A DNA stretch of 39,042 bases. Source: Oscillospiraceae bacterium (GTDB lineage Bacteria > Bacillota > Clostridia > Oscillospirales > Ruminococcaceae). Below, piece after piece: positions 23,148-31,073 of this stretch. Below the pieces are notes generated by a model that searched no databases, was not told where the DNA came from, and was given only the letters and a program-made list of their open reading frames with translations. Positions within the stretch are counted from its first letter, which is position 1. Each line of letters starts with the position of its first letter. The position numbers were made by a program, and so were the translations under genes. Location of the stretch: positions 1-39,042 of the forward strand of contig WRHO01000015.1 in assembly GCA_009783205.1 (NCBI GenBank), in the 5' to 3' direction.

Positions 23148-23498
23148 ATGAGTCATATTGCGGGATTTTTAGCGGGAATAACCGCCTCAATGGGTTTAGG
23201 CGGCGGGTTTATCCTTATTATTTATTTGAGCTTTTTTAAAGATATTTCTCAATCGGCGGCGGGAGGGATTAACTTGTTGTTTTTCCTTCCGATTGCGCTC
23301 GTTTCTTCCGTTATTCATATAAAAAACGGGTTGGTCGAAAGGTCGATTATCCCCGCTATATGTATTGCGGGGATTGCCGGAGCGGGTGCGGGCGTTCTTT
23401 TGATGAGCTTTCTCGACGAGGGGATATTGCGTAAGCTTTTCGCTTGTTTATTAGTTTTTGTCGGGTTGCGAGAATTGTTTCATAAATCGAACATCTAA
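23148..23498 (+). CDS. TauE/SafE (TSUP) transporter, half-size subunit 2
   Basis: Also 116 residues, 21 bases after its partner. It opens with FLAGITASMGLGGGFILIIY, the same glycine-rich helix motif, and has four helices. It completes the two-half TSUP fold. Its stop overlaps the end of a small convergent gene by 4 bases. Confidence 0.85.
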   Translation: MSHIAGFLAGITASMGLGGGFILIIYLSFFKDISQSAAGGINLLFFLPIALVSSVIHIKNGLVERSIIPAICIAGIAGAGAGVLLMSFLDEGILRKLFACLLVFVGLRELFHKSNI

Positions 23499-23653
23499 AC
23501 AGTTTCGTAGGGTGTTTTGTTATCTTTGAGAATTTGTAAAACGTATTTCTCAACATCTTCAATTGTTTTACAATCCTCTTTTATTGTAAGAAGAATTTTT
23601 TGACAGGTTGATTGAATCGCTAAACGCTCAATAATTTCCGCGCTATTTGCCAT
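23495..23653 (-). CDS. Small 52-residue protein, unknown
   Basis: MANSAEIIERLAIQSTCQKI and onward: a small helical protein with no membrane segment. AAAGGTGG lies 7 bases before the ATG. An in-frame ATG 18 bases upstream overlaps that site and is less likely. The leader is a copy of the one before the neighbouring gene (23846-23871). It is second in a two-gene operon. I do not recognise it. Confidence 0.6.
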   Translation of the reverse strand: MANSAEIIERLAIQSTCQKILLTIKEDCKTIEDVEKYVLQILKDNKTPYETV

Positions 23654-23675
23654 ATTGTCACCACCTTTCATACGC
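23650..23675 (-). repeat. 26-bp leader repeat, copy 1
   Basis: Identical to 23846-23871 except for one base. It contains CGTATGAAAGGTGGTGAC and the start codon of the downstream small gene. Confidence 0.9.
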
Positions 23676-23849
23676 TTATTTTCGATTTGATTTCCATTCT
23701 TCGAAACGACTTTCAACAGATTTAACATCTTCTTCTTCCATTTTTGCCTTAAAATTAACAATAAGAGTGTGAAAATCGTTGGTGTGTTCTGCCACAAGAA
23801 GTTTAAAAAGAATATCACGTTCATCATGCCGAGTATCAATTTGAGCCAT
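23676..23849 (-). CDS. Small 57-residue protein, unknown
   Basis: MAQIDTRHDERDILFKLLVA and onward: charged, helical and probably cytoplasmic. It uses the same duplicated leader (AAAGGTGG then ATG) as the next gene, which follows after 22 bases. A good promoter stands at 23874-23901. The layout of two tiny genes resembles a toxin-antitoxin pair, but neither matches a family I know, so no function is claimed. Confidence 0.6.
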   Translation of the reverse strand: MAQIDTRHDERDILFKLLVAEHTNDFHTLIVNFKAKMEEEDVKSVESRFEEWKSNRK

Positions 23850-23871
23850 ATCGTCACCACCTTTCATACGT
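23846..23871 (-). repeat. 26-bp leader repeat, copy 2
   Basis: Second copy of the ribosome-binding leader, one mismatch from 23650-23675. Confidence 0.9.
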
Positions 23872-23873
23872 TT

Positions 23874-23901
23874 ATTATACCATAATCAGCCACGATGTCA
23901 A
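23874..23901 (-). promoter_or_regulatory. Promoter of the two small genes
   Basis: On the minus strand: TTGACA (23901-23896), a 16-base spacer, TATAAT (23879-23874). Both boxes are perfect. Confidence 0.8.
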
Positions 23902-23909
23902 GTGTATTT

Positions 23910-24821
23910 TTAATCCATAATGCCGGTTCTTGCGAAGGCACCGTTAAATTCTTCCTCGGTTATGTTATTCGCTTCCAGCAATTTGAGCATTGTCTTTTGG
24001 TTCCAGCTTTTGAATATGTCTAATAAAGCGTTCACCTTTTCCATTTTATCGCCGAGATGTTCATTTGCAACGCGCTCGTCAAACTCTTCGTCTTTTAGGA
24101 ACGCCGCATACATTTTATCTATGTCTTCGAGCCGCTTTTCGAGCGATTCTTTTGTTCTTTTTGATTCCGCCGCAAAATTTTCCTCCGTGCGCGTCCATTG
24201 TCCGCTTATAGAGACGTCATCAATAATTGCCGCCGCCGCACTCCTTTTATCAGTTGCCGCTAAAAACATTGCGCCCGAGAAAAGATATTCAAATGTTTTT
24301 GTGTCGAACGGGTCGCTCTCTTTCCTTCCCCTTGCGGATACAACGTCGTCTATTTTCACCTGTACCTTGTCAAGAAGCTCTCTAACCTCGTCAACCGATA
24401 CTCGCGTTTTTTTAATTCCGCTAAATGCGAATTTGCCTTTGTCTACATAGCCGTCTTTAGATAATATGTCCTCATAGTAGGCTTTTTCTTTTTTTAAGGA
24501 GTTAAACCTTTCTAATTCCTTCTCCTCGTGTTCAATCGCTTCTTTTGTCAACCTTTTAAGGTTTTCTTTGTACATATACGCCATATGCTTCCTGTCCTCT
24601 GCGGAAAGGCACATTATTTTCAAAAGGTTGTTTTCAATTCTTTTGTTAAGCCCCGCGATGAAATTATCGCTGACTTGATTTACAAATGTATCAAAATGTC
24701 CGTTGAAAACAGAATTGATGTTTTTAAGTTGATTCGGAGCGGAAAGACCTCCGCGATTTGTTTCGGTTACGGGATTATTTGCAAACGGGTTTATACCGCC
24801 GATATTATTGTTAACAGTCAT
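23910..24821 (-). CDS. Coiled-coil protein, unknown function
   Basis: A 303-residue soluble protein. The N-terminus is flexible and Asn/Gly-rich (VNNNIGGINPFANNPVTE). It is followed by long charged helices, including HEEKELERFNSLKKEKAYYE and SKRTKESLEKRLEDIDKMYA. No signal peptide or membrane segment and no enzyme motif. AAAAGGAAAA precedes the ATG. It may be a structural or secretion-linked protein, but I recognise no family. It lies upstream of the two small genes on the same strand. Confidence 0.65.
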   Translation of the reverse strand: MTVNNNIGGINPFANNPVTETNRGGLSAPNQLKNINSVFNGHFDTFVNQVSDNFIAGLNKRIENNLLKIMCLSAEDRKHMAYMYKENLKRLTKEAIEHEEKELERFNSLKKEKAYYEDILSKDGYVDKGKFAFSGIKKTRVSVDEVRELLDKVQVKIDDVVSARGRKESDPFDTKTFEYLFSGAMFLAATDKRSAAAAIIDDVSISGQWTRTEENFAAESKRTKESLEKRLEDIDKMYAAFLKDEEFDERVANEHLGDKMEKVNALLDIFKSWNQKTMLKLLEANNITEEEFNGAFARTGIMD

Positions 24822-24911
24822 AACAGTTGTTTTCCTTTTCGATATATTTGAGTTTAATATCGGACGGACATAGGTAAAACTTTACTTTTAGAATTTTTAT
24901 TAATTTAGTTC

Positions 24912-24940
24912 TTGACATTTTTTACATAATGAACTATAAT
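24912..24940 (+). promoter_or_regulatory. Promoter of the giant protease gene
   Basis: TTGACA (24912-24917), a 17-base spacer, TATAAT (24935-24940): a full consensus match. The leader is about 90 nt. Confidence 0.85.
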
Positions 24941-25019
24941 AACTATGTATAGTAATTGTAAAATAATGAGATTTGAGTCGATGAGTCGAGAAAAGAGAAA
25001 AATTATTTGGAAATTATTT

Positions 25020-25044
25020 AAAAGGAGACTAACTATTATGAAAA
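25020..25044 (+). promoter_or_regulatory. Shared ribosome-binding leader, copy 2
   Basis: Identical over 25 bases to 6010-6034 before the LRR-dockerin gene; contains AAAGGAG and the start codon. Confidence 0.8.
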
Positions 25045-28000
25045 AACGCATACTGTCCTTATTTGTTACAAGCGCGATGTTGTTTAACACCGTCGCGGTT
25101 GCGGCGATTCCCGCTATTCTTTCGGAGCCGCATGAAACCCCGGGGTTTGCGGACTTAGCCTCTTCTGATACCGAGCCTTGGTTAGCGGAGGGATTTGTCC
25201 CGGGATATATTGAAGCAGAGAATAATAGAGAATACCCGCATATCCCGTGGTTTCAAGCGTTTGCGATTGTACCGGAGAAATATGACGGCAGAGAATCCGG
25301 TTATATATCTAATATAAAGAACCAGGGGTCTAACGGCTTGTGTTGGGCTTTTACGTCTTCTGCGGTTGCCGAAGCTAATATGCTCAAAAACGGGCAGGGA
25401 ATGAACAGCTTTTCGGAATTGCATATGGGCTATTCCACCGCTTTAAACCACGTCGGAAACAATTATGCTCTCCTTCCGAGCGGTAGTTATAACCCGCGAT
25501 ACAACCCCGGCGACGGCGGACACGAAACGATTGCTTTAAATTATTTTATGCGCGGCGTTTTCGGCGGATTGGTTAATAATTCTAAAGACCCTTATGTTAC
25601 GGCGAGCATACCCGCGCGAGATGTTGCGATTACCCAAAGCATAACGAGGGATTTCGCCGTTCAAAATGCATTTTATCTCGGAGGCTCAAAAGGCAGCGTA
25701 ACTCCGACTCAGATTAAGGAATCGGTTATTGAGTACGGCGCGGTCGGCGCGGCAATGTACTGGGACGAGCCGACTTATAACGAACAATACTCATCGTATT
25801 ATTATTCGAGTCCGACCAGTCCGAGTCATGCCGTTGCTATTATCGGGTGGGACGATAATTTTTCGAAGACTAAATTTAAAACAGTCCCGCCTAATGACGG
25901 CGCGTGGCTCGTAAAAAATAGCTGGGGGGTTTCATTTGGTGATAGCGGATGCTTTTGGATTTCATATGATGACGCAAGCTTTCCGATATATACTTACACT
26001 ATTGACAGAGTGAAGACATTTAACCCCGAGTCGACAACCCTTCACGAGTATGATTACTTAGTGACGGAGTCTTCAGACGGCCCGAGTTCTTCCGATACTA
26101 ATTTTTATGCGCGCGTTTTCACCACCGACAAAGATAACGAAAAGCTTGAACAGGTTGTTGTTGAATCGTTGACCTCCGACGTTATGTTTTCGGTTGATGT
26201 AATACCGAATTTTCAAGGCTTTGACAGTTATCAGACAACCGATTTTTCGGTAAAAGCAACCAAGACGGTCACGTATCCGGGGCATTATACGCTCGATTTG
26301 GGGACGGCGGTCGATTTGGGGGACGCGGGTTCGCAGTTTGCGGTTGTTGTCAAGTTTGACAAAATTAATACGAGCGGTGCGGCTTATTATCCCTATACAT
26401 CGTCATTGTCCGCGTCCGCAGGTACAGCCTTTCACTCCGCAGGCGGCGCGTTCGCGAGCACAACGCGCAGTTATAAAATAAAAGCGGTAACTACCGTCAG
26501 TATTTGTGAGTATTGTGACAAATATATCTGTATTTGTGTTCGTTGCGGCGAATGTGACGAGATAGGTAAAACGCTTTGTTCCGACTGTGGCGTATGCGCC
26601 GAGTGTAACGCCGACGTATACGGGTATACAAGCTGTCCCGATTGTGACGTTTGTTCGGGCTGTAACGTCGGAAACGGCGTGGTTATTTGTCCCGATTGTG
26701 ACACTTGTTCCGCTTGTAACGATAAAAAGATACCTTCGGTTCATTATTGTTCCGAGTGTGATTTGTGTTTTGAATGCGTCGATATGTGTGCTTATTGCGG
26801 GTTATGCACAGACTGTTGCGAGTGTGTTGAGCTACCCGACGGGATTATCTACGATATGCAAACCGACGATAATATATGGCATATGGAAGGCAGCGGAAAC
26901 AACCCGAGCTATTACAACACAGATACCTTATTCAGAGTCAGCAGCAGTAATGTAAGCATTGTGGTGGATAACGACCCGCCTAAAGTAATTACAGTGAAAA
27001 GAAGCGGCAGCACCAGTTCGGCTCAAGCAATACGAATGAGGCTAAATACGATAACATTTAAGCCGGGTCATTCGTATAAATTCGAGATTGGCGGTAGGTT
27101 TATTAACCCCGCGGCGAATGTTCAAGCGCGGTTGCGCTTTGAGTATGTTGATAATCTTAACGGATTGTACAATAACGACGTTTTAAAGCTTCAACCGCTC
27201 GACAATAACGGTTATTTCAGCATGGATTATAACACAACCTATACCCAATTATCAAAGCATATTACGGCAACCAATAATGTCGCGGAATACAGTATCGGAA
27301 GCACCGGAAGCTCTCCCCTTCCCGATATGGTCATTACCATGTTCCGTATTATCGAAAAGCCTATGGGCGTTAATTCCTGTGCGTTTTGCGGGCAGGAAAG
27401 CACTACCCGCTGTGTAAGCTGTGGTTATTGTACCGATTGTATCGTCAGTATCTGTGAGGTTTGTAACAAGTGTGAAAAATGTTGCACTTGCGTTCCCGTA
27501 TATGACGGCGTAGTTTACGATATGCAAAAGGACGCTAAATTGTCGGATTTAGACGGAACTAACACCCAGCCCTCCTCAAACGTATTGAGAAGAGGTTCGT
27601 CCAGTGCGGAGTATTCCGTAGATATGAACGACCCGAGAAAAATCAGCATAACGAGAAGCGCGGCTACGTCTTCACAGGCAATTCTGATAAGATTAAACAA
27701 TTTGGCGATTAGCCCTAAACATTCATATCAATTCGAGATTTCGGGTAAATTTATTAACCCCGCCGCCGGTCTTCAGGCAAGGTTGCGTTTTGAGGACACA
27801 GTCACCAAGGTGCTAAAGCTTGAGCCGCTCGACGAAAACGGCGAATTTAGCATGGTCTACGATACGACCCATGAACAGATTTCGCAACATCTAAGCGGCG
27901 GTAGCTACAGCATCGGCTGTAACGGAAGCTCGAGCGTCCCTTACGCCAATATGGTAATTACCTCATTGCGTATTGTTGAAGCCCCGCTCCCCGCTAATGC

Positions 28001-29225
28001 CTGCGTTTTATGCGCGGAGCAAAACGCCAACCGCTGTGTCGATTGCGGATATTGCGTAAAATGCGTCGAACGCATTTGTACAGTTTGTAAAAAATGCGAA
28101 AAAAGCTGTGTGTGCGTCTTTTACTGTGCCGAGTGTAACGAGGAGCTATCGGAGTGTATTTGTTGTACCGATTGTTGGAAGTATCCTTGTGTATGTCCGC
28201 CGGAAACAACCGCGACTACTGAGGAGACGACCGTGACGACGACCACCACTGAGGTTACCACTACGCCCGAGCCTACTACTACAACGCCCGAACCCACTAC
28301 AACACCCGAGCCTACTACTACAACGCCCGAGCCTACTACTACAACGCCCGAGCCTACTACTACAACACCGGAGCTTACTACTACAACACCCGAGCCTACT
28401 ACTACAACGCCCGAGCCTACGACCACGCCGGAGCCTACTACGACCACTCCCGAGCCTACCACGACAACGCCCGAGCCTACGACAACGCCCGAGCTTACAA
28501 CCACGCCCGAGCCTACCACAACGCCCGAGATTACGACCACGCCGGAGCCTACTACGACAACGCCCGAGCCTACGACAACGCCCGAGCTTACGACAACGCC
28601 CGAGCTTACGACCACACCGGAGCCTACTACGACCACTCCCGAGCCTACCACAACGCCCGAACCTACTACAACACCTTTCTATGGTTTTTGTACCAAGTGC
28701 GGGGCGGCGTTGACCGGCGGTAATTTCTGTGCCGGTTGCGGAAGCCCGGTCGGAACAACGACGGAGACAACCACCACGGAGCCGGTGACAACCACTACGG
28801 AACCGGAAACGACTACATCTGAGCCGGAGACGACTACTTCTGAACCGGAGACAACTACTTCTGAACCGGAGACGACGACATCTGAACCGGAGACGACTAC
28901 TTCTGAACCGGTGATAACTACCACAGAGCCGGTGATAACTACCACAGAGCCTTTGACAACTGCCACCGAACCCGTTACAACCAATACCGTGCCGAAGAAT
29001 AAGCCGGGGATAATTTCAAGTAAGGGCGAAGAAGAAGGCGCGCCGACAATCTTCTGTTTCATTGAGATACTATTGTATCTTGTGAAAATGCCGAGTAACG
29101 CTAAGGACAATTCTGCGGCAATTCTAAGCCCCGAGGGTGAAGCGGCGGGAGAGCCTACCATATTCTGTGCTATTGAAATTCTTTTGTATATAGTGGGATT
29201 ACCGACTTATAAAACACTTGGATAA
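25038..29225 (+). CDS. Giant secreted papain-family (C1A) protease with zinc-ribbon-like, CBM-like and dockerin-like modules
   Basis: A 1395-residue exported protein. After the signal peptide comes a C1A peptidase with Gln96 and Cys102 (NIKNQGSNGLCWAF), His264 (PSHAVAIIGWD) and Asn294 (VKNSWG), followed by a lectin-like domain as in clostridial Cwp84-type enzymes. Next are Cys-rich CxxC arrays (about 488-598, 780-822, 987-1055). They alternate with two repeated beta-sandwich modules (about 601-775, 823-985) that start DG[IV][IV]YDMQ and resemble carbohydrate-binding modules. Then come Thr-Pro-Glu repeats (1057-1213), a single zinc ribbon (CTKCGAALTGGNFCAGCG), Thr-Ser-Glu-Pro repeats, and a dockerin-like pair. 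In both dockerin repeats the usual Asp is Cys (PTIFCFIEILLY, PTIFCAIEILLY). It is probably a surface protease for host or microbial glycoproteins. The ATG at 25038 matches the ribosome site and signal peptide. Confidence 0.85.
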   Translation: MKKRILSLFVTSAMLFNTVAVAAIPAILSEPHETPGFADLASSDTEPWLAEGFVPGYIEAENNREYPHIPWFQAFAIVPEKYDGRESGYISNIKNQGSNGLCWAFTSSAVAEANMLKNGQGMNSFSELHMGYSTALNHVGNNYALLPSGSYNPRYNPGDGGHETIALNYFMRGVFGGLVNNSKDPYVTASIPARDVAITQSITRDFAVQNAFYLGGSKGSVTPTQIKESVIEYGAVGAAMYWDEPTYNEQYSSYYYSSPTSPSHAVAIIGWDDNFSKTKFKTVPPNDGAWLVKNSWGVSFGDSGCFWISYDDASFPIYTYTIDRVKTFNPESTTLHEYDYLVTESSDGPSSSDTNFYARVFTTDKDNEKLEQVVVESLTSDVMFSVDVIPNFQGFDSYQTTDFSVKATKTVTYPGHYTLDLGTAVDLGDAGSQFAVVVKFDKINTSGAAYYPYTSSLSASAGTAFHSAGGAFASTTRSYKIKAVTTVSICEYCDKYICICVRCGECDEIGKTLCSDCGVCAECNADVYGYTSCPDCDVCSGCNVGNGVVICPDCDTCSACNDKKIPSVHYCSECDLCFECVDMCAYCGLCTDCCECVELPDGIIYDMQTDDNIWHMEGSGNNPSYYNTDTLFRVSSSNVSIVVDNDPPKVITVKRSGSTSSAQAIRMRLNTITFKPGHSYKFEIGGRFINPAANVQARLRFEYVDNLNGLYNNDVLKLQPLDNNGYFSMDYNTTYTQLSKHITATNNVAEYSIGSTGSSPLPDMVITMFRIIEKPMGVNSCAFCGQESTTRCVSCGYCTDCIVSICEVCNKCEKCCTCVPVYDGVVYDMQKDAKLSDLDGTNTQPSSNVLRRGSSSAEYSVDMNDPRKISITRSAATSSQAILIRLNNLAISPKHSYQFEISGKFINPAAGLQARLRFEDTVTKVLKLEPLDENGEFSMVYDTTHEQISQHLSGGSYSIGCNGSSSVPYANMVITSLRIVEAPLPANACVLCAEQNANRCVDCGYCVKCVERICTVCKKCEKSCVCVFYCAECNEELSECICCTDCWKYPCVCPPETTATTEETTVTTTTTEVTTTPEPTTTTPEPTTTPEPTTTTPEPTTTTPEPTTTTPELTTTTPEPTTTTPEPTTTPEPTTTTPEPTTTTPEPTTTPELTTTPEPTTTPEITTTPEPTTTTPEPTTTPELTTTPELTTTPEPTTTTPEPTTTPEPTTTPFYGFCTKCGAALTGGNFCAGCGSPVGTTTETTTTEPVTTTTEPETTTSEPETTTSEPETTTSEPETTTSEPETTTSEPVITTTEPVITTTEPLTTATEPVTTNTVPKNKPGIISSKGEEEGAPTIFCFIEILLYLVKMPSNAKDNSAAILSPEGEAAGEPTIFCAIEILLYIVGLPTYKTLG
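28206..28677 (+). repeat. TTTPEP-coding repeat tract
   Basis: Degenerate tandem repeats of 12-18 bp encode Thr-Thr-(Thr)-Pro-Glu-Pro/Leu linkers. A second tract at about 28756-29000 encodes Thr-Thr-Ser-Glu-Pro-Glu. Both should be extended, likely glycosylated stalks. Opposite-strand open frames in this region are a by-product of the repeats. Confidence 0.9.
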
Positions 29226-29312
29226 GCCAAACAAGAGATAAGCCAAAAGGACGGGGTTTACTCGTCCGAGGGGCGAATCTTGACGGCGGGTAATGATAAA
29301 AAAATAGTAAAG

Positions 29313-29346
29313 ACAACCTTCGAAATCTTTTTTGGGGGTTGTTTTT
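29313..29346 (+). terminator. Possible weak terminator after the protease gene
   Basis: ACAACC (29313-29318) can pair with GGTTGT (29337-29342), followed by TTTT. The stem is short and the loop large, so this is a weak candidate. Confidence 0.4.
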
Positions 29347-29401
29347 GTTGCAAAGGCAACGAAACGTGGCACTATTGCTTTTAAGCAGATGTTATTCTTG
29401 T

Positions 29402-29569
29402 ATATGGCAACCTCCGAAAACCTCTTCCGGCACTCGCCGGTTGAAAAATTCCGCCATACTTCGTTGATTTTTCTTTAAATATCAACGGATATTCGCAGAA
29501 AAATCGCCTTGTCTGATGAAATTTTCATCTCGACGATTACACAAAACAGGTTTTCGGAGGTTGCCATAT
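29402..29569. repeat. Palindromic element B (168 bp, hairpin-forming)
   Basis: Its ends are perfect 22-bp inverted repeats (29402-29423 and 29548-29569). The 59-bp core at 29456-29514 matches the core of element A at 52 of 59 positions, while the outer arms share no clear sequence with A. Inner arms still pair. One core pair flips from G-C in A to C-G in B (before TTTAAAT and after TCGCA), a compensatory change. Confidence 0.85.
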
Positions 29570-29593
29570 GGCGGATTGCCTATAAAAATATAT

Positions 29594-29667
29594 AAGGAGT
29601 ACGATAAGTTTGAATAAAAGCTGGCAGGGGTGGCTCTGCCGCCCCGAAGCTGGATAGGCTTTTATTC
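29594..29667 (+). promoter_or_regulatory. Hairpin with 15-codon leader frame before the portal gene
   Basis: AAGGAG (29594-29599) precedes a TTG at 29610 that opens a 15-codon frame, LNKSWQGWLCRPEAG, ending at 29657. The frame sits inside a hairpin closed by GAATAAAAGC (29612-29621) and GCTTTTATTC (29658-29667). It could be a leader peptide controlling the phage operon, or just a structured leader. Confidence 0.4.
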
Positions 29668-29674
29668 GCAGAGG

Positions 29675-29708
29675 TTTTGTGCCTCGGAAAGGAATGGTCA
29701 TAAAAATG
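29675..29708 (+). promoter_or_regulatory. Shared 34-nt translation leader, copy 2 (portal)
   Basis: Same as 16019-16052 except for two bases. The portal start is the last ATG. Confidence 0.8.
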
Positions 29709-31049
29709 GAATTTAACTTTAAAATTAAGGCGGACAGGGAGTTTATTGAGCGCGAAATAGAAGTTTTTAAAGCTTCCGAAAGGCGGAGACTTATGTTGAC
29801 CGGCGAGGACTATTATTTTGGGCGGCACGATATTTTGTATCGCTCGCGAACCGTTATCGGCGAAAACGGCGAACTCGAACCGGTTTACAACCTCCCCGAT
29901 AATAAAGCGGTGGATAATCAGTATCGCAAGCTCGTTAATCAAAAGACCAATTATTTATTGGGGCGACCTTTGACGTTCAGAACCGACGACAGCGGGTATT
30001 ATGAATATTTATCGAAGGTATTTGACAGGCGGTTTATGCGGTTGATGAAAAACATCTGTAAAGACGCGTATAATCACGGAATTTCTTGGATTTATCCCTG
30101 TTTCAAGGACGGGCGTATTTGTTTTAAGCGAATGAACGGATATGAGATGATTCCCGGTTGGCGCGATTTTGAGCATACCGAGTTGGATTATGCCATACGT
30201 GTGTACGAGGTCGTCGATTATTCAAAAGCAAACGAACGAGAGCAAATTGTTGAGAAAATTGAGGTTTTTGATGAGGGCGGTATTCATTATTTTGAACTCG
30301 ACAACAAAGGTAGGTTAGTAGGAGTCGCACCTTATCATGCGGCTTATATCTCTACAGGGGATAACGAGTTTTGTTGGGGGCGGATTCCGCTCGTTGCTTT
30401 TAAGAGGGATTCGGACGAATGCCCGCTTATCGGTTGTGTTAAGTCGCTTCAGGACGGATTAAATCTAATCCTTTCAAATTTTTTAAACGCTATGGAGGAA
30501 GACCCACGCAATACGCTTTTAGTTCTCGTTAATTATGACGGGGATAACCTCGGCGAGTTTCGCCGCAATCTTGCCGCTTACGGCGCGGTTAAGGTTCGCT
30601 CGATTGACGGAGCGGCGGGAGACTTAAAAACGCTTAAGGTAGAGGTGAACGCCGAAAATTATCGCACCGTTATTGCGATATTCAAAAAAGCGATTATTGA
30701 GAACGGTATGGGGTTCGACGCTAAAGATTCGCGCTTAAACGGCAGCTCTAATCAGATGAACATTCAATCTATGTATTCAGATGTGGATTTGGACGCTAAC
30801 GAGACCGAAACCGAATTTCAAGCATCACTTTCGGACTTAATGTGGTTCGTTAATCGCAATTTCGACGCGTCGGTACCTTTGCACACCGCAGATGTTGAGT
30901 TTATATTTAATCGGGATATGATGATGAACGAGGGGGCGGTTATTGATAACTGCGTCAAGTCATTGGGTATTCTATCACGCGAGACCGTAATCGCCAATCA
31001 CCCGTGGGTCGACGACGTTATGGGAGAGCTGCGGGCGGTTGACAGTTGA
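29706..31049 (+). CDS. Phage portal protein (SPP1 family)
   Basis: A 447-residue portal, the ring at the capsid vertex through which DNA passes. Typical features are LPDNKAVDNQYRKLVNQKTN then YLLGRPLTF near the N-terminus, IPLVAFKRDSDECPLIGCVK, the YDG...AAYGAVKV stretch, and FRASLSDLMWFVN-like C-terminal helices. Length fits the family. No terminase gene precedes it, which is unusual since terminase large subunit normally lies immediately upstream. The start is the last ATG of the shared leader. Confidence 0.9.
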   Translation: MEFNFKIKADREFIEREIEVFKASERRRLMLTGEDYYFGRHDILYRSRTVIGENGELEPVYNLPDNKAVDNQYRKLVNQKTNYLLGRPLTFRTDDSGYYEYLSKVFDRRFMRLMKNICKDAYNHGISWIYPCFKDGRICFKRMNGYEMIPGWRDFEHTELDYAIRVYEVVDYSKANEREQIVEKIEVFDEGGIHYFELDNKGRLVGVAPYHAAYISTGDNEFCWGRIPLVAFKRDSDECPLIGCVKSLQDGLNLILSNFLNAMEEDPRNTLLVLVNYDGDNLGEFRRNLAAYGAVKVRSIDGAAGDLKTLKVEVNAENYRTVIAIFKKAIIENGMGFDAKDSRLNGSSNQMNIQSMYSDVDLDANETETEFQASLSDLMWFVNRNFDASVPLHTADVEFIFNRDMMMNEGAVIDNCVKSLGILSRETVIANHPWVDDVMGELRAVDS

Positions 31050-31067
31050 TATTTTGTGTGCTATAAT
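31039..31067 (+). promoter_or_regulatory. Promoter of the ATP-grasp gene inside the phage cluster
   Basis: TTGACA (31039-31044), a 17-base spacer, TATAAT (31062-31067), a perfect match overlapping the end of the portal gene. The ATG at 31074 is seven bases after the -10, so the message may be leaderless. Confidence 0.8.
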
Positions 31068-31073
31068 GAGCAT

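Larger units (their letters stand above)
29226..29705. other. 480-bp region with element B and a structured phage leader
   Basis: No full gene is seen. It holds the weak terminator at 29313, palindromic element B (29402-29569), a 15-codon open frame inside a hairpin (29594-29667), and the shared translation leader (29675-29708). Confidence 0.75.

Noticed and set aside
23495-23849. Toxin-antitoxin pair
   Set aside because: Size and operon layout fit, but no toxin or antitoxin motif is visible in either protein.
28121-28651. Long minus-strand open frame with repeated VVVGSGVV
   Set aside because: It is the antisense of the Thr-Pro-Glu repeat tract of the giant protease and has no ribosome site or recognisable protein.
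28206-29000. CRISPR-like regular repeats
   Set aside because: Units are 12-18 bp, directly adjacent with no unique spacers, and in frame within a coding region.
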